Assembly: GCF_000286075.1 (NCBI RefSeq)
Contig: NZ_AJTZ01000005.1
Span: forward strand, 62,001 to 126,000
Length of the DNA stretch: 64,000 nt
Direction: 5' to 3'
Source of the DNA: Streptococcus ratti FA-1 = DSM 20564
GTDB taxonomy: Bacteria > Bacillota > Bacilli > Lactobacillales > Streptococcaceae
Shown: piece after piece, positions 26,853 to 35,077 of the stretch
Layout of the letters: each line of letters begins with the position of its first letter
Position numbering within the stretch: the first letter of the stretch is position 1
The notes under the pieces: generated by a model
What the model was told of the DNA's origin: nothing
Seen by the model: the letters and a program-made list of their open reading frames with translations, nothing else
Databases searched by the model: none
Translations under genes and position numbers: made by a program

Positions 26853-27503
26853 TTAGTTTTCACCTATTCCAAGGATGCTCATTTCTTGCTGGATCATACG
26901 GTAGACAGCTTCCCAATCCTTGGGTTTGTTGATGTCAAAGTCATCTGTCTGAATCCTCATTTTAGGACTGTAATGATAGTTTTCATACCAATCTTTGTAG
27001 TTGCGATGCAGCAGCTGGTAGTAATCCATGAGGCCGTTATCTTTTGTCGGCTGCTCAAAGGAGCGGCCGCGCTTTTTAATATTGTTTAAGATATGGTCAA
27101 AACTGCCGTCTAAATAAATTAAAAGATCCGGTGCTTTTTTAGGCAGCCCTTTGATTTCTTCCATCATATTGTCCAGAAGCTCCAGATAAATCTGATATTC
27201 CTGCTGGCTGATGCTTCCTTGTAAAGTATTGATGTAAGTAAAAAGGGCATCTTCATAGATAGAGCGGTCCAGAACATTGTTATCCTGATGATAGGCGCTT
27301 TTGATGGATTTAAAGCGCTTGTTGAGAAAATAAATTTGCAAAGCAAAACCGTATTTTTCAGGATCTTTATAATACTTATCCAAAATAGGATTGTTATCTA
27401 CAGGTTCAAAAAAAGCCTGAGTTCCTAAGCTTTCAGCAATGCGGGATGTATAAGTTGTTTTTCCGACGCCAATCATCCCAGCTAATATAATCACGATTGT
27501 CAA
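26853..27503 (-). CDS. Deoxynucleoside kinase (dAK/dGK type)
   Basis: This 216-residue kinase of the dNK family (P61/thymidylate kinase-like fold) salvages deoxyadenosine or deoxyguanosine. It has P-loop GMIGVGKTT, DRSIYEDALFTY (the DRS motif) and the LID arginines in KKRGRSFEQ. Start choice is uncertain: TTG 27503 is 3 bases from GGAGG, while GTG 27494 is 12 bases from it. Its promoter carries two NrdR boxes, linking dNTP salvage to ribonucleotide reductase control. Confidence 0.85.
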   Translation of the reverse strand: MTIVIILAGMIGVGKTTYTSRIAESLGTQAFFEPVDNNPILDKYYKDPEKYGFALQIYFLNKRFKSIKSAYHQDNNVLDRSIYEDALFTYINTLQGSISQQEYQIYLELLDNMMEEIKGLPKKAPDLLIYLDGSFDHILNNIKKRGRSFEQPTKDNGLMDYYQLLHRNYKDWYENYHYSPKMRIQTDDFDINKPKDWEAVYRMIQQEMSILGIGEN

Positions 27504-27585
27504 GCACCTCCGAATTGTAAGACTGTATTTTGCTGTTTAGACAGCAAAGTAAGTCCCTGCGCAATGTTTTTGAAATTAGGTATCT

Positions 27586-27641
27586 GCACAATATATTGTG
27601 CAACAGTTAATATAATAACACTATATATTGTATTTAATCAA
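27586..27641 (-). promoter_or_regulatory. Tandem NrdR boxes over the deoxynucleoside kinase promoter
   Basis: Two 16-bp sites fit the NrdR core CWATATATWG: CAATATATTG (centre 27593.5, inside the 18-bp palindrome TGCACAATATATTGTGCA) and CTATATATTG (centre 27625.5). The centres are 32 bp apart, three helical turns, as usual for NrdR pairs. On the minus strand TTGATT (27641-27636) and TATTAT (27617-27612) form a promoter with an 18-base spacer that contains the second box. The rest of 27504-27829 shows a +strand promoter for the next gene only. Confidence 0.8.
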
Positions 27642-27829
27642 GTCTTAAGCCATGATGATTTTATGAGCTGCTAAAATAGCTTTTAGGGGTTAGTCCATGG
27701 AGTCACAGCCTTTCATGATAGTTTTAGAATACGACAGTTCAAAAGCCCAAAAAACAATTTAAAAATTCTGCAAAACTGGACTGTAAGTATGGTAAAATAA
27801 AAGAGTAATAAAATATGAAGGAGTTCAAG

Positions 27830-28663
27830 ATGAATCAAAATGAATGGCAAAAGCAATTCCGGAAAGCAAATGGACGCGAGCCCAGCCAAGAAGAGTTTCA
27901 GGCAGCTTTTCAGAGAGGAGAATTTACAGAGTCCCGCCAAAAAGCTAAGAAAAAAATGAAAACATCAACAGTTGTTATTATCAGCGTGGTGTCTGCTCTT
28001 GCAGTTTTGCTGCTGATTGCTGCCGGTGCTGCGGGTTATTATTACTACACTGGCAACATAGATGGTATTTGGGAAAGAGAATCTTCATCTTTTTACAGTT
28101 CAAAAAAAGATAAGTGGATCGATTTGGATAAACAAAATGCAACATACGGCATGGATTACCACAGTTTTTTGAACATTGAAAAAGGTTCTGTGAAAACTTA
28201 TGCTTATTATAAGTTAAAGAATTATGAAGAACCGGTAAGTGATGAAAGCTATAATTACGTTGGAATTGTCAGTACCGCCTATACCGGTCATATTAGGCCC
28301 ATGCATAAGGTCAATATCTGGAAGAGAGAGCTTGAGCTTTCTATTTCTCAAAAGGAATTTTTAAAGGATATGAACCGCTATATAAAGGATTATATTGAAA
28401 ATAAATATTCCACCAGCAACTATATTCAAAAACTGAAAGCGACTTACAAAAAGGATTTCCAAACCCAGAAAAAGGAAAGAGTTTCCTATCAGAAGAAAGG
28501 CAGCCGTTTGATTGTTAAGGGATATAACAAAAAAGGCAAATTAACAAATAAAGCAGTTTACATCAAACGTACCGGCAAAGCTGCTGCTAAGCTGTCTAAA
28601 GATTATAAAAAGGCTGTAAATGATGAGCGTGAAGGTTTAGAAAAACTGAATGCTGCGGATTAA
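27830..28663 (+). CDS. Membrane-anchored protein of unknown function
   Basis: This 277-residue protein has a short charged cytoplasmic N terminus (MNQNEWQKQFRKANGREPSQ), one membrane helix at about residues 45-70, and an extracellular Lys/Tyr-rich domain. I do not recognise the domain; a short N-terminal segment with the pattern NEWQKQF..xNGREPS..EF is shared by several streptococcal membrane proteins. ATG 27830 is preferred to 27815 because the AAGGAG lies between them. It ends before a terminator at 28699. Lys-rich composition suggests wall or polyanion association. Confidence 0.75.
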   Translation: MNQNEWQKQFRKANGREPSQEEFQAAFQRGEFTESRQKAKKKMKTSTVVIISVVSALAVLLLIAAGAAGYYYYTGNIDGIWERESSSFYSSKKDKWIDLDKQNATYGMDYHSFLNIEKGSVKTYAYYKLKNYEEPVSDESYNYVGIVSTAYTGHIRPMHKVNIWKRELELSISQKEFLKDMNRYIKDYIENKYSTSNYIQKLKATYKKDFQTQKKERVSYQKKGSRLIVKGYNKKGKLTNKAVYIKRTGKAAAKLSKDYKKAVNDEREGLEKLNAAD

Positions 28664-28698
28664 GGCGCAGTCAAATCAATCACTAAGAGGCGGAACCA

Positions 28699-28740
28699 CC
28701 CAGCAATTTTGCTGTTGCTGGCTTTTCGCTTTTTTATTTT
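28699..28740 (+). terminator. Terminator before metG
   Basis: CCAGCAA/TTGCTGG with an 8-base loop is followed by CTTTTCGCTTTTTTATTTT. Confidence 0.65.
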
Positions 28741-28854
28741 TTGATAAAGCTAAATCTCTAGGGCCGTTTTTGAATTTGAGCTTTCATACCGGCCAATTTA
28801 TGCTATAATAAAGTGTTATCAAAAAGAGGTTTCATCTGCCTCGGGAGAAAGGAA

Positions 28855-28965
28855 ATGAACGTGCAAGCAAATAGTTTAGCAGCTAAAAGCCCTGTCTTTT
28901 TCTGTTTTTTCATTAAGGCTGTTTTTCGCTTGTTTTTACGTTCTTGGTATCTTAAACATGAGTGA
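28855..28965 (+). CDS. 36-codon upstream ORF overlapping the metG start
   Basis: ATG 28855 follows GGGAGAAAGGAA, a better ribosome binding site than anything in front of metG. The ORF ([16 protein letters not shown]..., then [18 protein letters not shown]) ends at TGA 28963-28965, overlapping the metG ATG (28958) in another frame. It could be a translational coupler or leader peptide. It contains no internal Met codons, so it is not a classical Met attenuator. Confidence 0.4.
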   Translation: MNVQANSLAAKSPVFFCFFIKAVFRLFLRSWYLKHE

Positions 28966-30961
28966 TAAAAAGCCATTTTACATTACGACACCGATTTATT
29001 ATCCATCTGGCAAGCTCCACATTGGTTCGGCCTATACGACTGTTGCCTGTGACGTTTTGGCGCGCTACAAACGTATGATGAACTACGATGTTTTTTATCT
29101 AACGGGGCTGGATGAGCACGGTCAAAAGATTCAAGCTAAAGCCGAAGAAGCGGGTATTACACCTAAGGCTTATGTGGACGGTATGGCAGTTGGTGTTAAG
29201 GAACTTTGGAAACTCCTTGACATCTCTTATGATAAGTTTATCCGTACAACTGACGATTACCACGAAAAAGTGGTGGCTGATGTTTTTGAAAAATTGCTGG
29301 CGCAGGATGATATTTACTTGGGTGAGTATTCTGGCTGGTACTCTGTCTCTGACGAGGAATTTTTCACTGAGAGCCAATTGGAAGAAGTCTTCCGTGATGA
29401 AAGCGGTGAAGTTATCGGAGGAATTGCACCATCAGGCCACGAAGTAGAATGGGTGTCAGAAGAGTCTTATTTCTTGCGTCTGAGCAAATATGCAGATCGC
29501 TTGGTAGACTTTTTTCATGCGCATCCTGATTTTATCCAGCCTGACGGCCGTATGAATGAAATCATCAAAAACTTTATCGAACCTGGTTTGGAAGACTTGG
29601 CCGTTTCTCGCACCTCCTTTACATGGGGCGTTAAGGTGCCTTCAAATCCAAAACACGTCGTTTATGTCTGGTTTGATGCTCTGCTCAACTATGCGACAGC
29701 CCTTGGTTATGGTCAGGAAGACCACGCTAATTTTGACAAATTTTGGAACGGTACAGTCTTTCATATGGTTGGAAAAGACATCCTGCGTTTTCACTCTATT
29801 TACTGGCCAATTATACTCATGATGCTTGATTTGAAATTACCAGAACGTATGATTGCCCACGGCTGGTTTGTCATGAAAGACGGTAAAATGTCTAAGTCTA
29901 AAGGTAATGTGGTTTACCCAGAAATGCTGGTGGAACGTTATGGACTTGACCCGCTCCGCTATTACCTCATGCGCTCACTTCCAGTTGGTTCTGACGGAAC
30001 CTTTACACCTGAAGATTATGTTGGCCGTATCAATTATGAGCTTGCTAATGACCTTGGCAACCTTCTTAATCGTACGGTTGCTATGGTTAACAAGTATTTT
30101 GGCGGCGAAATTCCTGCTTACGTGGAAAATGTCACTGCATTTGATGCTGATTTGGCAGCAGTAGTGACTGAAAATCTAGCGGAATATCACAAACAGATGA
30201 ATGCAGTGGATTATCCGCGCGCGCTGGAAGCGGTTTGGAATATTATTTCGCGTACCAATAAGTACATTGATGAAACAGCTCCTTGGATTCTTGCTAAGGA
30301 TGAAGCCAAAGGTGATGAATTAGCGGCTGTCATGGCACACTTAGCGGCCAGTCTGCGCGTGGTAGCTCACCTCATTCAACCATTCATGATGACAACCTCA
30401 GATGCGATTATGGAGCAGCTTGGCTTAGCTGGACAATTTGACCTTGAACACCTGACTTTGGCCAATTTTCCAGAGGGTGTCAAGGTAACAGCTAAGGGCA
30501 CACCAATCTTCCCACGTCTTGACATGGAAGCTGAAATTGAATACATCAAAGCTAACATGGGTGGAGCAGCAACTGCAACAGAAGAAAAAGAATGGAATCC
30601 AAGCGATGTTGAGCTAAAAAATGAAAAGAAAGCTATCAAATTTGATGATTTTGATAAGGTTGAAATCCGCGTAGCAGAAGTTAAGGCAGTTTCTAAGGTT
30701 GAGGGCTCTGACAAGCTTCTCAAATTCCGCTTGGATGCTGGTGACGGTGAAGACCGTCAAATTCTTTCAGGTATCGCCAAGTTTTATCCAAATGAACAGG
30801 AACTGGTCGGTCAGAAAGTTCAGATTGTTGCTAATCTCAAGCCGCGTAAGATGATGGGGCTAGTTAGCCAAGGTATGATTCTTTCAGCTGAGCATGCTGA
30901 TGGCAAACTGACCGTTTTGATGGTGGATGAAAGAGTGCCTAACGGCAGTCAGATTGGTTAG
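28958..30961 (+). CDS. metG: Methionyl-tRNA synthetase
   Basis: This 667-residue class I synthetase charges tRNA-Met. The HIGH-type motif is [15 protein letters not shown] and the KMSKS motif is [11 protein letters not shown]. The C-terminal domain (about residues 560-667, [17 protein letters not shown]) is the EMAP/Trbp111 tRNA-binding module. ATG 28958 is fixed by the conserved N terminus ([13 protein letters not shown]). There is no Shine-Dalgarno; the start is overlapped by an upstream ORF. A TATAAT at 28803-28808 gives a leader of about 140 bases. Confidence 0.96.
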   Translation: MSDKKPFYITTPIYYPSGKLHIGSAYTTVACDVLARYKRMMNYDVFYLTGLDEHGQKIQAKAEEAGITPKAYVDGMAVGVKELWKLLDISYDKFIRTTDDYHEKVVADVFEKLLAQDDIYLGEYSGWYSVSDEEFFTESQLEEVFRDESGEVIGGIAPSGHEVEWVSEESYFLRLSKYADRLVDFFHAHPDFIQPDGRMNEIIKNFIEPGLEDLAVSRTSFTWGVKVPSNPKHVVYVWFDALLNYATALGYGQEDHANFDKFWNGTVFHMVGKDILRFHSIYWPIILMMLDLKLPERMIAHGWFVMKDGKMSKSKGNVVYPEMLVERYGLDPLRYYLMRSLPVGSDGTFTPEDYVGRINYELANDLGNLLNRTVAMVNKYFGGEIPAYVENVTAFDADLAAVVTENLAEYHKQMNAVDYPRALEAVWNIISRTNKYIDETAPWILAKDEAKGDELAAVMAHLAASLRVVAHLIQPFMMTTSDAIMEQLGLAGQFDLEHLTLANFPEGVKVTAKGTPIFPRLDMEAEIEYIKANMGGAATATEEKEWNPSDVELKNEKKAIKFDDFDKVEIRVAEVKAVSKVEGSDKLLKFRLDAGDGEDRQILSGIAKFYPNEQELVGQKVQIVANLKPRKMMGLVSQGMILSAEHADGKLTVLMVDERVPNGSQIG

Positions 30962-30977
30962 AGATGTTTGGTTTAAT

Positions 30978-31011
30978 AAAAAATCAGCAGAAAACTTCTG
31001 CTGATTTTTTG
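30978..31011 (+). terminator. Terminator of metG
   Basis: The perfect 15-bp stem AAAAAATCAGCAGAA/TTCTGCTGATTTTTT with loop AAC could work in both directions. Confidence 0.9.
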
Positions 31012-31079
31012 CTGCAAATGGCAGTGCTCTTCCCAATGTCTCATCTCATTAGCATGTGAAACTGTCCCTGAAATTTTTA

Positions 31080-31136
31080 TTGTAATTATTCTAAATAAGA
31101 GTATAATAAAGATAGAGATATTTAGAATAATTCTAA
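31080..31136 (+). promoter_or_regulatory. PerR/Fur-type boxes flanking the VIT gene promoter
   Basis: TTAGAATAATTCTAA (31122-31136) is a perfect 7-1-7 inverted repeat of PerR-box type (consensus TTATAATNATTATAA). TTGTAATTATTCTAA (31080-31094) is a second site with one mismatch per half. The -10 TATAAT (31102-31107) lies between them. Confidence 0.8.
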
Positions 31137-31174
31137 ATAAAAACAGTGTTTAAAATAATCGGAGGACAGCTTTA

Positions 31175-31669
31175 ATGACGAATTTGAAAGATTATGCCAA
31201 ATCAATTGTCTATGGAGGTTTGGATGGTATTATCACGACTTTTGCTCTAGTTGCGGGTGCCGTAGGGGGAAAACTTGGAACAATGACCATTATTATTCTG
31301 GGTTTTTCGAATTTACTGGCAGATGGTTTTTCCATGGCTATCGGTGATTATTTGAGTTCAACAACGGAAAAGCACACGGATAACAAACAAGCTGTTAAAA
31401 ATGCTTTAGCAACCTTTCTTGCTTTTAATGGCTTTGGTCTTCTCCCATTACTGTCTTACTTGCTTATCAACCAAGTGGAGCTGTTTCGGAATTATACCTT
31501 CCTTATTGCCTGCTTCCTTGTCGCTTTGGCTCTGGTCTTGCTGGGAATAGTGAAGGCTGCTATTACCCACCAATCAAAACGAAAAGAGGTTATACGTACA
31601 GTAGCAGTCGGTCTTATTGCATCCTTTGTTGCTTACTATGTTGGTTATTTATTGGGCCTGTTGGTCTAA
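31175..31669 (+). CDS. VIT1/CCC1 family metal transporter
   Basis: This 164-residue membrane protein of the vacuolar iron transporter superfamily begins VYGGLDGIITTFALVAGAVGG, followed by NLLADGFSMAIGDYLSS, the two conserved transmembrane motifs. The hydrophilic metal-binding insert of longer members is nearly absent. It probably exports Fe2+ or Mn2+. GGAGG lies 9 bases before the ATG. PerR/Fur-type boxes at the promoter fit a role in metal and oxidative stress. Confidence 0.85.
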   Translation: MTNLKDYAKSIVYGGLDGIITTFALVAGAVGGKLGTMTIIILGFSNLLADGFSMAIGDYLSSTTEKHTDNKQAVKNALATFLAFNGFGLLPLLSYLLINQVELFRNYTFLIACFLVALALVLLGIVKAAITHQSKRKEVIRTVAVGLIASFVAYYVGYLLGLLV

Positions 31670-31684
31670 CAAGGTTGGAAAAAG

Positions 31685-31717
31685 AGAGTGAGAAAATTGA
31701 TTTTTTCTCACTCTTTT
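31685..31717 (+). terminator. Terminator after the VIT gene
   Basis: The perfect 12-bp stem AGAGTGAGAAAA/TTTTCTCACTCT is followed by TTTC. Confidence 0.85.
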
Positions 31718-31761
31718 CTACCATTTGTCAAGTCTATCAACGGTTTTGAGAACTATTTTTT

Positions 31762-31800
31762 AAAGATATAGTAGATGTTTAAAGTCTACTGTATCTTTTT
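31762..31800. terminator. Bidirectional terminator-like hairpin beside the IS110 element
   Basis: AAAGATATAGTAGA/TCTACTGTATCTTT (14 bp, one G-T) with a 9-base loop is followed by TT on the plus strand and AAA-rich sequence on the minus side. It lies between the VIT gene and the IS110 transposase and may be chromosomal. Confidence 0.55.
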
Positions 31801-31891
31801 AAGTTGTTTAAATCTAAAAAGTGTACACTAAAACAACACCTTATTTTGTGATTTTTTTGATAAGGTGTTACAATAATAGTGCATAACCCCT

Positions 31892-33094
31892 TTATTGATT
31901 TTTGGTTGAAGTATAATCGTAAAGTTTGTTATGCGTTATGAGGTAATACATTGTCCGAATGAGACGATGTATGGAGGCAATCGTGTGCGGCTTAGTTGAA
32001 GTCGTTTGCGATTGTCTTTTTCGTTTCTCATAAAAGTCGGCGATATGGCAAGGATTGGTATGACTGGCTGAAGCGATATTGTGAATGCATTTGAAAAGAA
32101 TCTTTCTGGCATAAGGGTTGCCGCGTTTGGTAATGTGTTCCTGTGCCAAAAAGTTTCCAGATTCATAGTGCCTAAGATCAATGCCGATAAAGGCGTTGAT
32201 TTGATTGGCAGACTGAAACCGACGAATGTCACCGAGTTCACCAATAATGCTTGTTGCAGTTGTTTCAGCGATACCAGGAATAGAGAGAAGGATCTCATAT
32301 TCTGGTAAAGGCTTAGCTAGAGTAACCATTTGGTCTAAGACAGCTTTCCTGCGTTCAGAAAGTCTGAGTAATTCTTGTGCATAGTAACGGCTCTCTTCGA
32401 ACATTGGAGAGGTTTTCTTAACGGCACAATAAGACTGATTGGCTAGTGCTGTCAGCTTCTCTGCTAAGTAAGCGACACGTTTGTCAGAAATCCGTTTTGA
32501 AGTGGACTGAAGGATGCTCTCCGAGAGCTCATCTTTGCCTACCTCAAGCACGAAGTCCTTGCAAGGAAACGCAGTAACTAAGTTCCAGTATTGCTCACCG
32601 GTTGGTGTTGCCAAGATATTTTCCAACTCTGGGAAAGTGACTTGCAAAACCTTGTGCAGACGATTTTTGGCCCGAACAATGTCCTCAGTCAGATTCTGAT
32701 AGAAACGGCTGAGATCCCGCAAGTTTTGGTAGACTTCTTCTTGGACATAAGTCGGTTTACGATTCAGCACAAATTGAGATTGAGCCAGTTTTTCAGCGTC
32801 AATTTGTTCGGTTTTCCGTACACGCAAGCTATCCAGTTGCTTCTTAGCTTCTAAGGGATTAAGTCGTGTGTAAGCATAGCCATTATCTTCTAGAAAAGTT
32901 TGGAGACGGCGAGAGTAGACACCTGTTGCTTCAAAGATGATTTCTGGCTTGTGGACGGTTTTCAAATCGCCAAGTAGCCGAGCAAAGCCAATGGCATCAT
33001 TGGGCATGGTATAGCCATGAACCTTCTCGCCGTTGACTAGAATAGCCACTTCTGAACTTACCTTACTCACGTCAATCCCAAATACTACTCGCAT
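31892..33094 (-). CDS. IS110-family transposase (DEDD recombinase)
   Basis: This 400-residue transposase has the N-terminal RuvC-like DEDD domain: GIDVSK (Asp8), IFEATGVYS, and RKTEQIDAEKLAQ. The C-terminal Tnp_20 domain has a helix-hairpin-helix (SIPGIAETTATSIIGELG) and HITKRGNPYARKILF, the region that carries the catalytic serine in IS110-group enzymes; here the aligned residue is Asn, so the nucleophile is not obvious. Start at MRVVFGIDVSK (33094) follows AAGAGGT; a longer open frame reaches 33184. It appears intact. Confidence 0.92.
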   Translation of the reverse strand: MRVVFGIDVSKVSSEVAILVNGEKVHGYTMPNDAIGFARLLGDLKTVHKPEIIFEATGVYSRRLQTFLEDNGYAYTRLNPLEAKKQLDSLRVRKTEQIDAEKLAQSQFVLNRKPTYVQEEVYQNLRDLSRFYQNLTEDIVRAKNRLHKVLQVTFPELENILATPTGEQYWNLVTAFPCKDFVLEVGKDELSESILQSTSKRISDKRVAYLAEKLTALANQSYCAVKKTSPMFEESRYYAQELLRLSERRKAVLDQMVTLAKPLPEYEILLSIPGIAETTATSIIGELGDIRRFQSANQINAFIGIDLRHYESGNFLAQEHITKRGNPYARKILFKCIHNIASASHTNPCHIADFYEKRKRQSQTTSTKPHTIASIHRLIRTMYYLITHNKLYDYTSTKNQ

Positions 33095-33109
33095 GCTATT
33101 ACCTCTTTG

Positions 33110-33335
33110 TCTTGAATGATTCCTTGTTTTAGTGATGTCATTTTCAATACGCGACGTCTGGCGTCCCACATACTTTGATAACATTCTTCCTAAAACAGGT
33201 GTCTTGCCAGTTTTTGTTACGACGTCCAGCGCCTAGAGAGAACACGACTTAACAAGACACCTCTACTTTATCATCTTGAGAATGAAAAGAGTAGTGAGTA
33301 TTCTCTCCCGTCGGAGATTTCTTCACTACTAATCT
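33110..33335 (-). ncRNA. Candidate bridge RNA region of the IS110 element
   Basis: Upstream of the transposase, read in its direction, are: an AGTAGTGA/TCACTACT stem with an inner TCTCC/GGAGA hairpin (33330-33290), a perfect 10-bp stem AGGTGTCTTG/CAAGACACCT enclosing 46 bases (33262-33197), and an ACGC/GCGT hairpin (33164-33149) with GACGTC repeated. IS110 elements are known to encode a structured bridge RNA in a noncoding end. Assignment here rests on position and folding only. The first stem could instead be a terminator of the reductase gene. Confidence 0.4.
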
Positions 33336-33351
33336 TAGTATGTTTTTGTTT

Positions 33352-34308
33352 TTATAAAGACCAGTCTAATTCTGGTCCGACTGGAACGATGCCTGTAGGA
33401 TTAATGGTTTTGTGGCTGCCGTAGTAGTGCTTTTTGATATGGTCAAAATTAACTGTATCTGCAATACCAGGCATATTGTAGATACGTTTGGTATAGTTCC
33501 ACAGATTGGGATAGTCAACGAGGCGGCGGATATTGGTTTTGAAATGCCCGTAGTAGACGCTGTCAAAGCGCACCAGAGTTGTAAAGAGCCGGATATCTGC
33601 TTCGGTGAAACGGTTATCAACGAGGAAGTCATTGGCAGACAGCAGAGCTTCTAATTTATCCAGTGCAGCAAAGAGCTTCTTGACTTCCTCTTCATAAACT
33701 TTCTGAGAAGTAGCAAAGCCTGCCTTGTAGACACCATTGTTGATATTTGGATAGACACAGTCATTCATGGCGTCAATGTCAGCCTGAAGTTCTTCTGGGT
33801 AATAATCATCGGTATTGCCTGTGATGTCATTAAAAGCCGTATTTAACATGCGCATGATTTCGGCAGACTCGTTGCTGACAATGGTTTTAGTTTTCTTGTC
33901 CCACAGGACAGGTACGGTTACACGGCCAGAGTAATCTGGCTGCGCAGCCAGATAAACTTGGTAGAGATAATTACTGTGCAGCTCAGAGTCAGCAATGACA
34001 CCGTCAGCCTGCTCGAAGGTCCAGCCGTTCTCCAGCATGAAAGGATTGACAACAGAAATGGAGATATGTTCCTCTAAACCTTTGAGGGCGCGCATGATGA
34101 GGGTGCGGCTGGCCCAAGGACAGGCCAGTGAGATGTAGAGGTGGTAGCGGCCGGACTCAGCCTTGAAGCCGCCTTTGCCAGTTGGACCTGCGGAGCCGTC
34201 CCTAGTAATCCAGCTGCGAAATTGCGTAGTCGTGCGGACGAATTTTCCGCCGGTTGACTTGGTATCATACCACTTGTCAACCCATTTGCCGTTTTGTAAA
34301 AGTCCCAT
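33352..34308 (-). CDS. Glutathionyl-hydroquinone reductase-like (GST family, YqjG/ECM4)
   Basis: This 318-residue xi-class glutathione transferase has the active-site cysteine in SLACPWASRTLIMR (about residue 58), the thioredoxin-like N-terminal domain and a helical C-terminal domain (TEADIRLFTTLVRFDSVYYGHFK). The family reduces glutathionyl-hydroquinones. No Shine-Dalgarno is evident before the ATG at 34308. The gene ends seven bases before the IS110-side noncoding sequence and looks complete. Confidence 0.88.
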   Translation of the reverse strand: MGLLQNGKWVDKWYDTKSTGGKFVRTTTQFRSWITRDGSAGPTGKGGFKAESGRYHLYISLACPWASRTLIMRALKGLEEHISISVVNPFMLENGWTFEQADGVIADSELHSNYLYQVYLAAQPDYSGRVTVPVLWDKKTKTIVSNESAEIMRMLNTAFNDITGNTDDYYPEELQADIDAMNDCVYPNINNGVYKAGFATSQKVYEEEVKKLFAALDKLEALLSANDFLVDNRFTEADIRLFTTLVRFDSVYYGHFKTNIRRLVDYPNLWNYTKRIYNMPGIADTVNFDHIKKHYYGSHKTINPTGIVPVGPELDWSL

Positions 34309-34556
34309 AATAAATAGTCAAGTTAGCAGGGCTTGATTTTTTTCTTGCCCGACTAATCTTCTTTCCTTTCTTTTTAATTATTACTATATGGTGATAGCTT
34401 AACCTTTTACCTAAAAAAATACAAATTTTCAGCTTGGAATGACAGGCATTAGAGACAGCAGTCTCTTGACTGATTATTTTGCATATATTATTACCATTTA
34501 CTGGCCTATCAAAAAGCTGATTGATATAGAATTGGGAATTTATTTTTATAATCTTT

Positions 34557-34632
34557 ACTACTATGCTTTACATATTAGCATAAGCGTGTTATAATAAAAA
34601 CGAAAGAGTAGTAGGTATTACATACTAGTAGA
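34557..34632 (+). promoter_or_regulatory. Promoter and possible autoregulatory operator of the padR gene
   Basis: TTTACA (34567-34572) and TATAAT (34590-34595) with a 17-base spacer form a good promoter. A TATGCT-N9-AGCATA inverted repeat (34562-34582) straddles the -35. TACTACTATG upstream and TACTAGTATG on the opposite strand at about 34622-34631 flank the promoter and may be operator halves. Elsewhere in 34309-34735 only a small AGAGAC-AGCA-GTCTCT hairpin (34451-34466) stands out. Confidence 0.5.
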
Positions 34633-34735
34633 AGGAGAGAGCACTGAGCTGCGATTCTTGTGCTGGTGAAGGTATTTTTCGATTGGTAAAAGTATTATTA
34701 ATTAAAAATGTTTGAAAATAAATAGGGTGAAGCCA

Positions 34736-35077
34736 ATGAATGAGACGCAAATGCTCAAAGGTGTGTTAGATGGATGTGTGCTTCAAATCATTGCCAAGGA
34801 AGAAATTTACGGCTATGAGCTTGTGCAGCGACTAAAAAAAGCAGGTTTTGTCAATATGGTGGGGGGAACGGTCTATCCGCTTCTGCAAAAATTAGAGAAA
34901 AAAGAGCTCATACAATCTCAGCTAAAGCCCTCTCCTGAGGGGCCAGACCGTAAATACTTTACCATAACGGATGCAGGAAAACTTTATCTATCAAGTTTTT
35001 GGCAACAGTGGCAGGATTTGGTGGGTAAAGTGGATGACTTAAAAGGAGGTGAAGACCATGCAAGAACTGCAGATTAA
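34736..35077 (+). CDS. PadR family transcriptional regulator
   Basis: This 113-residue winged-helix repressor has the PadR pattern MLKGVLDGCVLQIIAKEEIYGYEL followed by GGTVYPLLQKLEKKELI. It overlaps by 20 bases the downstream membrane-protein gene, so it likely controls it and itself. ATG 34736 is chosen because the protein then begins MNETQMLKG as in relatives; AGGGTG precedes it. Confidence 0.88.
   Translation: MNETQMLKGVLDGCVLQIIAKEEIYGYELVQRLKKAGFVNMVGGTVYPLLQKLEKKELIQSQLKPSPEGPDRKYFTITDAGKLYLSSFWQQWQDLVGKVDDLKGGEDHARTAD

Larger units (their letters stand above)
31810..33345 (-). mobile_element. IS110-family insertion sequence (limits approximate)
   Basis: A single intact transposase gene (33094 to 31892) lies between the VIT gene and the glutathionyl-hydroquinone reductase gene. 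Noncoding flanks are about 180 bases downstream and 257 bases upstream of it. IS110 elements lack clear terminal inverted repeats and target duplications, so the ends cannot be set from one copy. Downstream of the transposase an AACACCTTAT/ATAAGGTGTT hairpin (31835-31869) is present; upstream are three inverted-repeat structures. Confidence 0.7.
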
